Shown: positions 1 through 12,888, numbered from the stretch's first letter. The stretch: DNA of 64,000 nt from Streptomyces sp. Root1304 (GCF_001426405.1 NZ_LMEP01000001.1:621241-685240), one strand, 5' to 3'. Translations and numbers: made by a program. The notes: generated by a model not told the origin, from the letters alone.

Positions 1-1
1 C

Positions 2-40
2 CCCTTCGCCCGCCGCCACCCGGGGGTGGAGCGCCCCTGA
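2..40 (+). CDS. possible 3' end of a convergent gene (partial)
   Basis: One plus-strand frame reads about twelve codons ending PGVERP and then TGA at 38-40. A strong symmetrical hairpin follows at 57-92, and the minus-strand nuoN ends just beyond it. This layout fits the tail of a gene convergent with the nuo operon. The fragment is too short for any family assignment and could be chance. Confidence 0.25.
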   Translation, partial: PFARRHPGVERP

Positions 41-56
41 CCGCCCCCGGACACGC

Positions 57-92
57 CGAAGGGCCCGGCTCGCCCCCGAGCCGGGCCCTTCG
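57..92. terminator. bidirectional hairpin terminator after nuoN
   Basis: A perfect 15-bp inverted repeat (58-72 with 77-91, extendable by one C-G pair) closes a 4-base CCCC loop. It lies 13 bases beyond the nuoN stop codon. There is no U-tract, as is common for Streptomyces terminators. Confidence 0.8.
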
Positions 93-104
93 CGCGCGTG
101 GCGT

Positions 105-1766
105 CTACCGGACGAAGACACTCGCCTGGTTGGCCAGGTCCAGGAAGTACTGCGGCGCGAGGCCGAGCACCAGGGTGACCGCCACGCCCGCCGTGATCGT
201 GATCGTCGTCAGCGCCGACGGCACGGCGACCGTGGGGCCGTCCGCCTTCGGCTCGCTGAAGAACATCAGCACGATCACCCGGATGTAGAAGAACGCGGCG
301 ATGGCCGAGGAGATCACACCGACCACGACGAGCGCGCCCGCGCCGCCCTCCGCCGCCGCCTTGAAGACCGCGAACTTCCCGGCGAAGCCGGAGGTCAGCG
401 GGATGCCGGCGAAGGCGAGCAGGAAGACCGCGAAGACCGCCGCGACGAGCGGCGAACGGCGGCCGAGCCCGGCCCACTTGGAGAGGTGGGTGGCCTCGCC
501 GCCCGCGTCCCTGACCAGGGTGACGACGGCGAAGGCGCCGATCGTCACGAAGGAGTAGGCGCCCAGGTAGAACAGGACCGACGAGATGCCGCTCGGGGTG
601 GCCGCGATGACACCCGCGAGCAGGAAGCCCGCGTGCGCGATCGAGGAGTACGCGAGGAGCCGCTTGATGTCGGTCTGCGTGATGGCGACGATCGCACCGC
701 CCAGCATGGTGACGATCGCGACGCCCCACATGACCGGCCGCCAGTCCCAGGTGAGGCCGGGCAGCACCACGTACAGCAGGCGGAGCAGCGCGCCGAACGC
801 GGCGACCTTGGTCGCGGCGGCCATGAAGCCGGTGACCGGGGTCGGGGCGCCCTGGTAGACGTCCGGGGTCCACATGTGGAACGGCACGGCGCCGACCTTG
901 AAGAGGAGCCCCATGAGGACCATCGCGAAGCCGATGAGCAGCAGCACGTCGTTGCCCATGGTGTCGGCGAGCGCCGGGCTCACGGAGCCGACCGAGCCGT
1001 CGACGACCTGGGCGATGGTGGCGTACGAGACGGAGCCCGCGTAGCCGTAGAGCAGGGCGATCCCGAAGAGCAGGAAGGCCGAGGAGAAGGCGCCGAGCAG
1101 GAAGTACTTGACGGCCGCCTCCTGCGACATCAGCCGCTTGCGGCGGGCGACGGCGCAGAGCAGGTACAGCGGGAGGGAGAAGACCTCCAGGGCGACGAAG
1201 AGCGTCAGGAGGTCGTTGGCGGCCGGGAAGACCAGCATGCCGGCGATGGCGAAGAGGGCGAGCGGGAACACCTCGGTGGTGGTGAACCCGGCCTTGATCG
1301 CGGCCCGTTCGTGGTCGCTGCCGGGGACGGCGGCGGCCTCGGCGGCGAAGGAGTCGACCTTGTGGCCGTGGTCGGCCGGGTCGAGCCTGCGCTCGGCGAA
1401 GGTGAAGACCGCGACGATCGAGGCGAGGAGAATGGTGCCCTGGAGGAAGAGGGCGGGCCCGTCGACGGCGATGGCGCCCATGGCCGCGATGTGGGCCTTG
1501 GTGGAGCCGTAGCCGCCGGCGGCCAGGCCGACGATCGCGGCGAACGCGGCGACGAGCGCCACGACGCTGAGGAAGACCTGGCTGTGGTAGCGGCCCCTGC
1601 GGGGCACGAAGGCCTCGACGAGGACGCTGATGATCGCGGCGCCGAGCACGATGAGCACGGGCGAGAGCTGGGTGTACTCGATGTGGGGCGCCGGGATCTT
1701 GTCCAGCGGCCCGGCGGCGGTCGCCCACAGGCTGTGGACGGAGGATGCGACGGCGGATGTGCTCAC
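105..1766 (-). CDS. nuoN: NADH-quinone oxidoreductase subunit N
   Basis: Membrane subunit of respiratory complex I, one of the three antiporter-like proton-translocating proteins (N, M, L). The 553-residue product is almost entirely hydrophobic helices. It carries the family core around residues 190-330, with helices containing conserved Glu and Lys (for example FVALEVFSLPLYLL and FKVGAVPFHMWTPDVYQG), and ends in a hydrophobic helix. The start is GTG and overlaps the nuoM stop codon (GTGA), so translation is probably coupled. It is the last gene of the fourteen-gene operon and is followed by a strong hairpin. The identification is secure from sequence and position. Confidence 0.97.
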   Translation of the reverse strand: MSTSAVASSVHSLWATAAGPLDKIPAPHIEYTQLSPVLIVLGAAIISVLVEAFVPRRGRYHSQVFLSVVALVAAFAAIVGLAAGGYGSTKAHIAAMGAIAVDGPALFLQGTILLASIVAVFTFAERRLDPADHGHKVDSFAAEAAAVPGSDHERAAIKAGFTTTEVFPLALFAIAGMLVFPAANDLLTLFVALEVFSLPLYLLCAVARRKRLMSQEAAVKYFLLGAFSSAFLLFGIALLYGYAGSVSYATIAQVVDGSVGSVSPALADTMGNDVLLLIGFAMVLMGLLFKVGAVPFHMWTPDVYQGAPTPVTGFMAAATKVAAFGALLRLLYVVLPGLTWDWRPVMWGVAIVTMLGGAIVAITQTDIKRLLAYSSIAHAGFLLAGVIAATPSGISSVLFYLGAYSFVTIGAFAVVTLVRDAGGEATHLSKWAGLGRRSPLVAAVFAVFLLAFAGIPLTSGFAGKFAVFKAAAEGGAGALVVVGVISSAIAAFFYIRVIVLMFFSEPKADGPTVAVPSALTTITITAGVAVTLVLGLAPQYFLDLANQASVFVR

Positions 1767-3349
1767 TTGGCCGCCTCCACGTTCTGGATAGGCACAGAAG
1801 GCTGGGGATCCTTCTGCTGGACGTCGGACATGGTGTGCTGCACGGCCGGGTTGACGACGTCCGTCAGCGGCTTCGGGAAGACCCCGAGGAAGATCAGGAC
1901 GGCGATCAGCGGGACGACCACCGCCAGTTCACGCACCCGCAGGTCGGGCAGCTCCCGGACCTCCTCCTTCACCGGCCCGGTCATCGTCCGCTGGTACAGG
2001 ACGAGGGTGTAGAGCGCGGCGAGGACGATGCCGGTGGTGGCGATGACACCGGCCACCGGATACCGGGCGAACGTGCCGACCAGCACCAGGAACTCGCTGA
2101 CGAACGGCGCGAGTCCGGGCAGCGACAGGGTCGCGAGGCCACCGATCAGGAAGGTTCCGGCGAGAACCGGGGCGACCTTCTGCACACCGCCGTAGTCGGC
2201 GATGAGCCGCGAGCCGCGCCGGGAGATCAGGAAGCCGGCGACGAGCATCAGCGCGGCCGTCGAGATGCCGTGGTTGACCATGTAGAGCGTGGCACCGGAC
2301 TGGCCCTGGCTGGTCATCGCGAAGATGCCCAGGATGATGAAGCCGAAGTGCGAGATCGACGCGTAGGCGACCAGCCGCTTGATGTCCCGCTGGCCGACGG
2401 CGACCAGCGCCCCGTAGACGATGCTGATGAGGGCGAGGACGACGATCGCGGGCGTGGCCCACTTCGACGCCTCGGGGAAGAGCCCGAGGCAGAAGCGGAG
2501 CATCGCGAAGGTGCCGACCTTGTCGACGACGGCGGTGATGAGGACGGCGACCGGGGCGGTGGCCTCCCCCATCGCGTTCGGCAGCCAGGTGTGCAGCGGC
2601 CAGAGCGGCGCCTTCACCGCGAAGGCGAAGAAGAAGCCGAGGAACAGCCACCGCTCGGTGCTGGTCGCCATGTCGAGGGTGCCGTTGCCTCGGGCCTCGG
2701 CGATCTCGGTGAGCGAGAAGTTCCCCGCGACCACGTAGAGCCCGATGACGGCGGCCAGCATGATCAGGCCGCCGACCAGGTTGTAGAGGAGGAACTTGAC
2801 GGCCGCGTACGAGCGCTGGGCCGCCGCGTTCTCGTCGGAGCCCGTGTGGGCGCGGTCGCCGAAGCCGCCGATGAGGAAGTACATCGGGATGAGCATGGCT
2901 TCGAACAGGATGTAGAAGAGGAAGACGTCGGTGGCCTCGAAGGAGAGGATCACCATCGCCTCGACCATGAGGATCAGGGCGAAGAAGCCCTGCGTCGGCC
3001 GCCACCTCTTCGAGGAGGTCTCCAGGGGGTCGGCGTCGTGCCAGCCGGCCAGCACGATGAACGGGATCAGCAGCGCGGTGAGCGCGATGAGCGCCACCCC
3101 GATGCCGTCGACCCCGAGTTCGTACCGGACGCCGAAGTCCTTGATCCAGGAGTGGGACTCGACGAGCTGGTAGCGGTCGCCGCCGGGCTCGAACCGTACG
3201 AAGACGACGGCGGCGAGCACGAGCGTGGCGAGCGAGACCAGCAGCGCCAGCCACTTGGCGGCGGTGCGGCGGGCGGCGGGGACGGCGGCGGTGAGGATCG
3301 CACCGACCGCCGGAACCGCTGCCGTCACCGTAAGGAGCGGGAAGGACAT
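1763..3349 (-). CDS. nuoM: NADH-quinone oxidoreductase subunit M
   Basis: Antiporter-like proton-pumping membrane subunit of complex I, 528 residues. The start is the ATG at 3349 giving MSFPLLTVTAAVP, five bases after the nuoL stop; the open frame extends further upstream only as read-through within nuoL. The family signature is visible: a conserved glutamate helix (FYILFEAMLIPMYFLIGGFG), then FAVKAPLWPLHTWLPNAMGEAT with the conserved Lys and His, then the GQRDIKRLVAYASISHFGF loop. It ends by overlapping the nuoN start (GTGA). Confidence 0.97.
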   Translation of the reverse strand: MSFPLLTVTAAVPAVGAILTAAVPAARRTAAKWLALLVSLATLVLAAVVFVRFEPGGDRYQLVESHSWIKDFGVRYELGVDGIGVALIALTALLIPFIVLAGWHDADPLETSSKRWRPTQGFFALILMVEAMVILSFEATDVFLFYILFEAMLIPMYFLIGGFGDRAHTGSDENAAAQRSYAAVKFLLYNLVGGLIMLAAVIGLYVVAGNFSLTEIAEARGNGTLDMATSTERWLFLGFFFAFAVKAPLWPLHTWLPNAMGEATAPVAVLITAVVDKVGTFAMLRFCLGLFPEASKWATPAIVVLALISIVYGALVAVGQRDIKRLVAYASISHFGFIILGIFAMTSQGQSGATLYMVNHGISTAALMLVAGFLISRRGSRLIADYGGVQKVAPVLAGTFLIGGLATLSLPGLAPFVSEFLVLVGTFARYPVAGVIATTGIVLAALYTLVLYQRTMTGPVKEEVRELPDLRVRELAVVVPLIAVLIFLGVFPKPLTDVVNPAVQHTMSDVQQKDPQPSVPIQNVEAAK

Positions 3350-3354
3350 GGAAG

Positions 3355-5247
3355 TTACACCGCCCTCATCAGCAGGGTCGCGGCGATCAGCACCGCCGTA
3401 CCTCCGAACATGGAGACCGCGTACGAGCGGGCGTAGCCGTTCTGGAGCTTGCGCAGCCGGCCGGAGAGTCCGCCGACGGCGGCCGCGGTGCCGTTGACGA
3501 CGCCGTCGACCAGGGAGTGGTCGACGTAGACCAGCGAGCGGGTCAGGTGGGTGCCGCCGGTGACGAAGACGGCGTGGTTGAAGTCGTCCTGGAGGAGGTC
3601 GCGGCGGGCGGCCCGGGTGAGGAGCGAGCCGCGCGGGGCGACCACCGGGACGGGCCTGCGGCCGTACTGGAGGTAGGCGAGGCCGACGCCGATCACCATG
3701 ACGGCGACGGTGGCGGTGGTGACGGCGGCGGCGCTGAGCGGCGAGTGGCCGTGCGCGAAGCCGGTGACCGGCTCCAGCCACTCGACGAACCCGGCGAACT
3801 CGAAGAACGCGCCTCCGGCGACCGAGCCGACGGCCAGCAGGACCATGGGGATGACCATGGACCTGGGCGACTCGTGCGGGTGGGGCTCGTGGCCTTCGGC
3901 GTCCGCCTGCCAGCGCTTCTCGCCGAAGAAGGTCATCAGCATCACGCGGGTCATGTAGTACGCGGTGATGGCCGCGCCCAGCAGGGTGACCGAGCCGAGG
4001 ATCCAGCCCTCGGCGCCGCCCTTCGCGAAGGCCGCCTCGATGATCTTGTCCTTGGAGAAGAAGCCGGACAGACCGGGGAAGCCGATGATCGCGAGGTAGC
4101 CGAGGCCGAAGGTGACGAAGGTGACCGGCATGTACTTCCGCAGGCCGCCGTACTTCCGCATGTCGACCTCGTCGTTCATGCCGTGCATGACCGAACCGGC
4201 GCCGAGGAAGAGTCCGGCCTTGAAGAAGCCGTGGGTCACCAGGTGCATGATCGCGAAGACGTAGCCGATGGGGCCGAGGCCGGCCGCCAGGATCATGTAG
4301 CCGATCTGCGACATCGTCGAGCCGGCGAGGGCCTTCTTGATGTCGTCCTTCGCGCAACCGACGATCGCACCGAAGAGGAGCGTGACCGCGCCGACCACGG
4401 TGACGACGAGCTGCGCGTCCGGGGCGGCGTTGAAGATGTCGGCGGAGCGGACGATCAGATAGACACCGGCGGTCACCATCGTGGCCGCGTGGATGAGGGC
4501 CGAGACCGGGGTCGGGCCCTCCATCGCGTCCCCGAGCCAGGACTGCAGCGGCACCTGGGCCGACTTGCCGCACGCAGCGAGGAGCAGCATCAGACCGATC
4601 GCGGTCAGCTTGCCCTCGCTCGTCTCGCCGGTCGCCCCGAGCACCGGCCCGAAGGCGAAGGTGCCGAAGGTGGTGAACATGATCATGATGGCGATGGAGA
4701 GGCCCATGTCGCCGACCCGGTTGACCAGGAAGGCCTTCTTCGCGGCGGTGGCCGCGGTGGGCTTGTGCTGCCAGAAGCCGATCAGGAGGTACGAGGCGAG
4801 GCCGACGCCCTCCCAGCCGAAGTACAGGAGCAGGTAGTTGTCGGCGAGGACGAGCAGGAGCATCGCCGCGACGAACAGGTTCAGGTAGCCGAAGAACCGG
4901 CGGCGGCGCTCGTCGTGCTCCATGTAGCCGATGGAGTAGACGTGGATGAGCGTGCCGACCCCGCTGATCAGCAGGACGAAGGTCATCGACAGCTGGTCGA
5001 GCTGGAAGGCGATGTCCGCCTGGAAGCCCTCGACGGGGATCCAGGTGTAGAGCGTCTGGTGCAGGGCCCGGTCGTCGGCGGCCTTGCCGAGCATGTCGGC
5101 GAAGAGCGTCAGGCCGATCACGAAGGAGACGGCCGCGAGCAGCGTGCCGATCCAGTGCCCGATCCTGTCGAGCCGCCGACCGCCGCAGAGCAGGACGGCG
5201 GCGCCGAGCAGGGGTGCCCCGACGAGCAGCGCAATGAGATTTTCCAC
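3355..5247 (-). CDS. nuoL: NADH-quinone oxidoreductase subunit L
   Basis: Largest antiporter-like subunit of complex I (630 residues), which in this family contributes the long lateral helix and the distal proton channel. Visible family features are the [21 protein letters not shown] region, [39 protein letters not shown], and a long C-terminal hydrophobic extension. The start is GTG (MENLI), preceded by a GAGGGG ribosome-binding site and separated from the nuoK stop by ten bases. The nuoM start follows after five bases. Confidence 0.97.
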   Translation of the reverse strand: MENLIALLVGAPLLGAAVLLCGGRRLDRIGHWIGTLLAAVSFVIGLTLFADMLGKAADDRALHQTLYTWIPVEGFQADIAFQLDQLSMTFVLLISGVGTLIHVYSIGYMEHDERRRRFFGYLNLFVAAMLLLVLADNYLLLYFGWEGVGLASYLLIGFWQHKPTAATAAKKAFLVNRVGDMGLSIAIMIMFTTFGTFAFGPVLGATGETSEGKLTAIGLMLLLAACGKSAQVPLQSWLGDAMEGPTPVSALIHAATMVTAGVYLIVRSADIFNAAPDAQLVVTVVGAVTLLFGAIVGCAKDDIKKALAGSTMSQIGYMILAAGLGPIGYVFAIMHLVTHGFFKAGLFLGAGSVMHGMNDEVDMRKYGGLRKYMPVTFVTFGLGYLAIIGFPGLSGFFSKDKIIEAAFAKGGAEGWILGSVTLLGAAITAYYMTRVMLMTFFGEKRWQADAEGHEPHPHESPRSMVIPMVLLAVGSVAGGAFFEFAGFVEWLEPVTGFAHGHSPLSAAAVTTATVAVMVIGVGLAYLQYGRRPVPVVAPRGSLLTRAARRDLLQDDFNHAVFVTGGTHLTRSLVYVDHSLVDGVVNGTAAAVGGLSGRLRKLQNGYARSYAVSMFGGTAVLIAATLLMRAV

Positions 5248-5257
5248 GGTCAGCCCC

Positions 5258-5557
5258 TCACAGCTTCATCAGGCTGGCGTCGTCGACCGAGGCCGAGTGG
5301 CGGGCACGGAAGACGGACACGATGATCGCGAGCCCGACGACGACCTCCGCGGCGGCGACGACCATCGTGAAGAACGCGATGATCTGGCCGTCGAGGTTTC
5401 CGTGCATGCGGGAGAAGGTGACGAACGCGAGGTTGCAGGCGTTGAGCATCAGCTCGACGCACATGAAGACCACGATCGCGTTGCGCCGGATCAGCACCCC
5501 GGCCGCACCGATGGTGAACAGCAGGGCGGCGAGGTACAGGTAGTTGACGGGGTTCAC
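5258..5557 (-). CDS. nuoK: NADH-quinone oxidoreductase subunit K
   Basis: Small three-helix membrane subunit of complex I, 99 residues, the normal length for NuoK. The conserved membrane glutamates are seen in [15 protein letters not shown] and [13 protein letters not shown]. The start is the GTG at 5557 giving [13 protein letters not shown], which overlaps the nuoJ stop codon (GTGA); the open frame upstream of this lies inside nuoJ and is not coding for K. Confidence 0.96.
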   Translation of the reverse strand: MNPVNYLYLAALLFTIGAAGVLIRRNAIVVFMCVELMLNACNLAFVTFSRMHGNLDGQIIAFFTMVVAAAEVVVGLAIIVSVFRARHSASVDDASLMKL

Positions 5558-6378
5558 CGGGTGGCCTCCTCTTCGTCCCGGTCCCGGCCGAGCCGCTCCT
5601 CGGAGCGCTGCTCCAGGGCCTTGAGGTCGGCCAGCGCCTCGGTGGACACGTCCCGGATCTGGCCCCGCTTGCGCAGGGTCTGCATGACGGTGAGCTCCGA
5701 CGGGGTCCCGTCGGGCAGCAGACCGGCGATGTCCACGGCGTTGTGCCGGGCGTAGACGCCGGGGGCGGGCAGCGGCGGCACGTGGGTGCCCTCGCGGACG
5801 CGCTGCTCGGCGAGTTCGCGCTGGGTGCGCGCCTTCTCGGTGCGCTCGCGGTGGGTGAGCACCATCGCGCCGACGGCGGCGGTGATGAGCAGCGCGCCGG
5901 TGATCTCGAAGGCGAAGACGTACTTGGTGAAGATGAGGGCGGCGAGGCCCTCGACGTTCCCGCCGCGCGCGCTGTTGGCGGCGCCGAGTCCGGCGAACTC
6001 CGTCAGCGAGGCGTTGCCGATGCCGGCGGCGAGCAGGACGCCGAAGCCGAGGCCGCAGAGGACGGCCCACCAGCGCTGGCCCTTGATGGTCTCCTTCAGC
6101 GAGTCCGCGGCCGTGACACCGACCAGCATGACGACGAAGAGGAAGAGCATCATGATCGCGCCGGTGTAGACGACGATCTGGACGATGCCGAGGAAGTACG
6201 CCCCGTTGGCCAGGTAGAAGACCGCGAGGATGATCATGGTTCCGGCGAGGCAGAGCGCCGAGTGGACGGCCCGCCGCATCAGGATCGTGCAGAGGGCGCC
6301 GATGACGGCGACGGTGCCGAGGACCCAGAACTGGAAGGCCTCGCCCGAGGACGTCGTGTAGGCAGCGAGGTTGCTCAT
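5554..6378 (-). CDS. nuoJ: NADH-quinone oxidoreductase subunit J
   Basis: Membrane subunit J of complex I, 274 residues, with five predicted helices including the conserved [23 protein letters not shown] region that carries the pi-bulge helix. The C-terminal 90 or so residues form a long charged cytoplasmic tail ([22 protein letters not shown] onward). NuoJ proteins of actinomycetes are often longer than the E. coli form. The start is the ATG at 6378, overlapping the nuoI stop (ATGA). Confidence 0.96.
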   Translation of the reverse strand: MSNLAAYTTSSGEAFQFWVLGTVAVIGALCTILMRRAVHSALCLAGTMIILAVFYLANGAYFLGIVQIVVYTGAIMMLFLFVVMLVGVTAADSLKETIKGQRWWAVLCGLGFGVLLAAGIGNASLTEFAGLGAANSARGGNVEGLAALIFTKYVFAFEITGALLITAAVGAMVLTHRERTEKARTQRELAEQRVREGTHVPPLPAPGVYARHNAVDIAGLLPDGTPSELTVMQTLRKRGQIRDVSTEALADLKALEQRSEERLGRDRDEEEATR

Positions 6379-6953
6379 GCGTCCGCCCCCTCCGGCTCGC
6401 CCGTCTCCCCCTTGGACACGGCGACCTGGCGGACGGTGCCCGGGGCGGCCTCCTCGACCAGGCCCCGGTAGTAGTCCTGTTCGGTCATGCCGGGGAAGAT
6501 CGCGTGCGGGGTGTCGACCATGGTGTCGTCGAGGCCCGCGAGGAGCTGTTCCTTGGTGTAGATCAGGTTCTCGCGGGAGGAGTCGGCCAGTTCGAACTCG
6601 TTGGTCATCGTCAGCGCCCGGGTGGGGCAGGCCTCGATGCACAGCCCGCACAGGATGCAGCGGGCGTAGTTGATCTGGTAGACGCGGCCGTACCGCTCGC
6701 CGGGCGAGTAGCGCTCCTCGTCGGTGTTGTCCGCGCCCTCGACGTAGATGGCGTCGGCGGGACAGGCCCAGGCGCACAGTTCGCAGCCGACGCACTTCTC
6801 CAGGCCGTCGGGGTGACGGTTGAGCTGGTGCCGGCCGTGGAAGCGGGGCGCCGTCGTCTTCGGCTGCTCCGGGTACTGCTCGGTCAGCCGCTTCTTGAAC
6901 ATGGCCTTGAAGGTCACGCCGAAGCCGGCCACCGGATTCTGGAAGTCAGACAC
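6375..6953 (-). CDS. nuoI: NADH-quinone oxidoreductase subunit I (2x[4Fe-4S])
   Basis: Peripheral ferredoxin-like subunit passing electrons from NuoG toward NuoB. Two complete CxxCxxCxxxCP motifs bind [4Fe-4S] clusters: Cys54/57/60/64 and Cys99/102/105/109 in a 192-residue product. I chose the GTG at 6953 ([10 protein letters not shown]): a GGAG ribosome-binding site sits nine bases upstream and its overlap with nuoH is short. An ATG at 6974 would add seven residues and a 29-base overlap. It ends on the nuoJ ATGA overlap. Confidence 0.95.
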   Translation of the reverse strand: MSDFQNPVAGFGVTFKAMFKKRLTEQYPEQPKTTAPRFHGRHQLNRHPDGLEKCVGCELCAWACPADAIYVEGADNTDEERYSPGERYGRVYQINYARCILCGLCIEACPTRALTMTNEFELADSSRENLIYTKEQLLAGLDDTMVDTPHAIFPGMTEQDYYRGLVEEAAPGTVRQVAVSKGETGEPEGADA

Positions 6954-8307
6954 CGTCCGTCTCCTTTCCCTCACTCGCAGTGGCAGTGTCGGAGGCCCCG
7001 CTGACCACGAGGTCCCGGTCGTGCCGCGGCCTGCGCCGGGGCACGGGCGGCAGGGACTGGCCGGGCTTGGGCGGTACGGGGAAGCCGCCGGCCATCGGGT
7101 CGAAGGCCCGCTCCCCGGCGGGTCCGGCGGTGGTCGCCTTCGCCTTCCGGTCGCGGAACACGTCGATCACGAAGGAGAGCAGCAGCAGTCCGAGGACGGC
7201 TCCGGCGACGTACAGGACGATGTTGGTGAAGGCGATGTTCTCGTTCCGCAGCGCCCGGACGGTGGCGACCAGCATCAGCCAGACCACGGAGACCGGGATG
7301 AGGACCTTCCAGCCGAGCTTCATCAGCTGGTCGTAGCGGACGCGGGGCAGGGTGCCGCGGAGCCAGATGAAGAAGAACAGCAGCAGCTGCACCTTGATGA
7401 CGAACCAGAGCATCGGCCACCAGCCGTGGTTCGCGCCCTCCCAGAAGGTGGACACCGGGTACGGGGCCCGCCAGCCGCCCAGGAAGAGGGTCACCGACAC
7501 GGCGGAGACCGTCACCATGTTCACGTACTCGGCGAGCATGAACATCGCGAACTTGATGGACGAGTACTCGGTGTTGAAGCCACCGACGAGGTCGCCCTCG
7601 GACTCCGGCATGTCGAAGGGGGCGCGGTTGGTCTCGCCGACCATCGTGATGATGTAGATGATGAACGAGACCGGCAGCAGGATGATGAACCAGCGGTCCG
7701 CCTGCGCCTCGACGATCTTCGAGGTCGACATCGACCCGGAGTAGAGGAAGACGGAGGCGAAGGCGGCGCCCATGGCGATCTCGTACGAGATCATCTGCGC
7801 GCAGGAGCGCAGACCGCCGAGGAGCGGGTACGTGGAGCCGGAGGACCAGCCGGCGAGGACGATGCCGTAGATGCCGACGGAGGCGACCGCGAGGACGTAC
7901 AGCATCGCGATCGGCAGGTCGGTGAGCTGCATCGCGGTGCGGTGGCCGAAGATCGAGACCTCGTTGCCGGCCGGGCCGAAGGGGATCACGGCGATGGCCA
8001 TGAACGCCGGGATGGCGGCGACGATCGGGGCGAGGACGTAGACGACCTTGTCGGCCTTCTTGACGATCACGTCCTCCTTGAGCATCAGCTTGATGCCGTC
8101 CGCGAGGGACTGGAGGAGGCCCCAGGGGCCGTGCCGGTTGGGGCCGATGCGCAGCTGCATCCAGGCGACGACCTTGCGCTCCCACACGATGGAGAAGAGC
8201 ACGGTGACCATCAGGAAGGCGAAGCAGAAGACGGCCTTGATCAGGACGAGCCACCAGGGGTCCGTGCCGAACATGGACAGGTCTTCAGCGGCGAGCGGCG
8301 TGGTCAT
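6946..8307 (-). CDS. nuoH: NADH-quinone oxidoreductase subunit H
   Basis: Membrane subunit H of complex I, 453 residues, which with NuoD and NuoB forms the quinone-reaction chamber. Family landmarks are [20 protein letters not shown] near residue 55, [24 protein letters not shown], and [20 protein letters not shown], the conserved acidic quinone-site loop. The C-terminus has an actinobacterial charged, Pro-rich tail. The start is the ATG at 8307, overlapping the nuoG stop (ATGA). Confidence 0.97.
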   Translation of the reverse strand: MTTPLAAEDLSMFGTDPWWLVLIKAVFCFAFLMVTVLFSIVWERKVVAWMQLRIGPNRHGPWGLLQSLADGIKLMLKEDVIVKKADKVVYVLAPIVAAIPAFMAIAVIPFGPAGNEVSIFGHRTAMQLTDLPIAMLYVLAVASVGIYGIVLAGWSSGSTYPLLGGLRSCAQMISYEIAMGAAFASVFLYSGSMSTSKIVEAQADRWFIILLPVSFIIYIITMVGETNRAPFDMPESEGDLVGGFNTEYSSIKFAMFMLAEYVNMVTVSAVSVTLFLGGWRAPYPVSTFWEGANHGWWPMLWFVIKVQLLLFFFIWLRGTLPRVRYDQLMKLGWKVLIPVSVVWLMLVATVRALRNENIAFTNIVLYVAGAVLGLLLLSFVIDVFRDRKAKATTAGPAGERAFDPMAGGFPVPPKPGQSLPPVPRRRPRHDRDLVVSGASDTATASEGKETDGV

Positions 8308-10798
8308 GCCTGCACCTCCGTGACATCGACGGGGCTCGGGGTCGCCGGGCCGATGCGGACCGGGTCGCCCGGGTGGGCGCCGGTGTCGGAGAGGACGCCC
8401 CGGCCGGCCGAGTTCAGCGGGACCCAGACGACGCGGTCGGGCATCTCGGTGACCTGGAGCGGGAAGGCCACGGAGCCGGCGGGGCCGGTGACTTCGAGGA
8501 GGTCGCCGTCCTTGACGCCGGTGTCGGCGGCGGTGGCGGCGGAGAGCCGGGCGACGGCGGCGTGCCGGGTTCCGGCAAGCGCGGTGTCGCCCTCCTGGAG
8601 GCGGCCGAGGTCGAGCAGCATCCGGTGTCCGGCGAGGACGGCCTCGCCGTCGCCGGGCCGGGCCGCGGCCTGTCCGGGCTCGCTGGGCTCGGAGGCCCGC
8701 TCGTCGGCCCAGCCGGCGAGCCGGTCGAGTTCCCGGCGTACGGCCCTGAGGTCGGGCAGGCCGAGGTGGACGTCGAGGGCGTCGGCGAGCATGTGGAGCA
8801 CGCGCGCGTCGCTCGGCGCGAGCGGCCGGGTCATCTGCTCGGGCTTGAGCGCGGCCTCGAACATCCGGGCCCTGCCCTCCCAGTTGAGGAAGGTGCCGGG
8901 CTTCTCGGCGACGGCGGCGACCGGCAGGACGACGTCGGCGCGTGCGGTGACCTCGCTGGGCCGCAGCTCCAGGGAGACGACGAAGGCCGCGTCCAGGGCC
9001 TCGCGCGCACGGGCCGGGTCCGGCAGGTCGGAGACGCCGACGGCGCCGACGAGCAGGGCGGCGAGTTCGCCGGTGGCGGCGGCCTCGACGATCTGGCCGG
9101 TGTCGCGGCCGTAGCCGTGCGGGAGTTCGCGGACGCCCCAGACGGCGGCGACCTCCTCCCGCGCGCGCGGGTGGGTCGCGGGCCGCCCGCCGGGGAGCAG
9201 CGCGGGGAGCGCTCCGGCCTCGACGGCTCCGCGTTCGCCGGAGCGGCGCGGGATCCAGACGAGCCGGGCGCCGGTGGCGGCCGAGGCGCGCAGGGCGGCG
9301 GTCAGCGCGCCGGGGACGCCGGCGAGGCGTTCGCCGACGGCGAGGACGGAGCCTTCCTGGCGGAGGGCCTCGGCGGCGGCGAGTCCGTCGCCTTCGAGGC
9401 CGACCCGGGAGGTGAGGGCGTCGAGCCATTCGGTCTCGGTGCCGGGGGCGGCGGGCAGCAGGGTGCCGCCGGCCTTCTCCAGGCCGCGGGTCGCGAAAGA
9501 GGCGACGGCGTACGTCTTCTGGCCGTGCTTGCGCCAGGCCTTGCGGAGCCGCAGGAAGACGCCGGGGGCCTCCTCCTCGGCCTCCAGGCCGACCAGGAGC
9601 ACGGCCGGGGCGGCTTCGAGCGAGGTGTACGTGACGCCCGTGCCGTCCAGGTCGCGGCCGCGTCCGGCGACGGCGGAGGCCAGGAAGTCGGCCTCCTCGC
9701 CGGAGTGGATCCGGGCCCGGAAGTCGATGTCGTGGGTGTCGAGGGCGACGCGGGCGAACTTGGCGTACGCGTAGGAGTCCTCGACGGTCAGCCTGCCGCC
9801 GGCGAGGACGCCGGTGCGGCCGCGGACGAGGCCGCGGGCGGCGGCCTCCAGGGCCTCCGGCCAGGAGGCGGGCTCCAGTTCACCGGTGTCGGTGTTGCGG
9901 ACCAGCGGGGTGGTGAGCCGGTCGCGCTGCTGGGCGTAGCGGAAGCCGAAGCGGCCCTTGTCGCAGATCCACTCCTCGTTGACCTCCGGGTCGTCGGCGG
10001 CGAGCCGCCGCATGACCTTGCCGCGCCGGTGGTCGGTGCGGGTGGCGCAGCCGCCGGCGCACTGCTCGCACACCGACGGCGAGGAGACCAGGTCGAAGGG
10101 GCGGGAGCGGAAGCGGTAGGCGGCCGAGGTGAGGGCGCCGACCGGGCAGATCTGGATGGTGTTGCCGGAGAAGTACGACTCGAAGGGGTCGCCCTCGCCG
10201 GTGCCGACCTGCTGGAGGGCGCCGCGCTCGATGAGCTCGATCATCGGGTCGCCGGCGACCTGGTTGGAGAAGCGGGTGCAGCGGGCGCAGAGCACGCAGC
10301 GTTCGCGGTCGAGCAGGACCTGGGTGGAGATCGGGACCGGCTTCTCGTAGGTGCGCTTGACGCCCTCGAAGCGGGACTCGGACTGCCCGTGGGACATGGC
10401 CTGGTTCTGCAGGGGGCACTCGCCGCCCTTGTCGCAGACCGGGCAGTCCAGCGGGTGGTTGACGAGCAGCAGCTCCATCACGCCGTGCTGGGCCTTCTCG
10501 GCGACCGGGCTGGTCAGCTGCGACTTCACCACCATGCCGTCGGTGCAGGTGATGGTGCAGGAGGCCATCGGCTTGCGCTGGCCCTCGACCTCGACGATGC
10601 ACTGGCGGCAGGCGCCGGCGGGGTCGAGGAGCGGGTGGTCGCAGAACCGCGGGATCTCGATGCCGAGCTGTTCGGCGGCGCGGATGACCAGGGTCCCCTT
10701 GGGGACGGAGATCTCGATGCCGTCGATGGTCAGCGTGACGAGATCCTCGGGCGGTACGGCCGGGGAGCCGCCGCCGGCCGGGCCGGCCGTGGTGACCG

Positions 10799-10802
<4 letters not shown>
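8304..10802 (-). CDS. nuoG: NADH-quinone oxidoreductase subunit G
   Basis: Large iron-sulfur subunit of the NADH-oxidising arm, 832 residues. An N-terminal [2Fe-2S] ferredoxin domain ([17 protein letters not shown], Cys54/65/68 plus a later Cys) is followed by a His/Cys [4Fe-4S] segment. Next comes a [10 protein letters not shown]...CPVGALTS ferredoxin pair, then a molybdopterin-oxidoreductase-type domain beginning with a CEQCAGGC motif. The C-terminal half is typical of the degenerate, cofactor-free molybdopterin-like region. The start is the ATG at 10802, overlapping the nuoF stop (ATGA). Confidence 0.97.
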
Positions 10803-12147
<1,345 letters not shown>

Positions 12148-12148
<1 letters not shown>

Positions 12149-12888
12149 CACTCCCCCTCCTGACCGGAGGTCTCACCGCGCGGGTGGACGATTCGGTGGT
12201 GCGGCTGCTCGCCCTTGGCGAGTCGGAGTCCGACGAGGGAGGCGGGGCCCGCGCCGCCGGTGGCCTCGACGGCGCCGGGGCGCTCGTCGGGGAAGCCGGC
12301 GAGGATGCGGGCGGTCTCCTTGAAGGTGCAGAGCGGGGCGCCGCGGGTGGGTTCGACGGTCCGGCCGGCCCGGAGGTCGTCCACCATCTTCTTGGCGGAC
12401 TCGGGGGTCTGGTTGTCGAAGAACTCCCAGTTGACCATCACCACGGGGGCGAAGTCGCAGGCGGCGTTGCACTCGATGTGTTCGAGGGTGATCCTGCCGT
12501 CTTCGGTGGTCTCGTCGTTGCCGACGCCGAGGTGCTGCTTGAGCTCCTCGAAGATGGCGTCGCCGCCCATGACCGCGCAGAGCGTGTTGGTGCAGACGCC
12601 GACCTGGTAGTCGCCGGAGGGCTTGCGCCGGTACATGGTGTAGAAGGTGGCGACGGCGGTGACCTCGGCGGTGGTGAGGCCGAGGGTCTCGGCGCAGAAC
12701 GCCATGCCGGTGCGGGTCACATGGCCCTCCTCCGACTGCACGAGGTGCAGCATCGGCAGGAGCGCGGAGCGGGAGTCCGGGTAGCGGTCGATGATCGCCC
12801 GCGCGTCCTCCGTCAGGCGGGCGCGGACCTCGGCCGGGTACGCGGGGGCGGGGAGCTGGGGCATCCCCAGGCTGACGTTCTCCGTCAT
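12148..12888 (-). CDS. nuoE: NADH-quinone oxidoreductase subunit E ([2Fe-2S])
   Basis: Thioredoxin-like subunit carrying the off-pathway [2Fe-2S] cluster of complex I. Ligands are visible as CTNTLC (Cys99, Cys104) and CNAACDFAP (Cys140, Cys144). The 246-residue product is longer than E. coli NuoE because of an extended C-terminal tail of about 60 residues (from [19 protein letters not shown]). The start is the ATG at 12888, overlapping the nuoD stop (ATGA). Confidence 0.96.

Noticed and set aside
486..5325. Long plus-strand open frames across nuoN, nuoM and nuoL
   Set aside because: Asp/Glu/Arg/Gly-rich sequence without family features, exactly opposite well-conserved nuo subunits.
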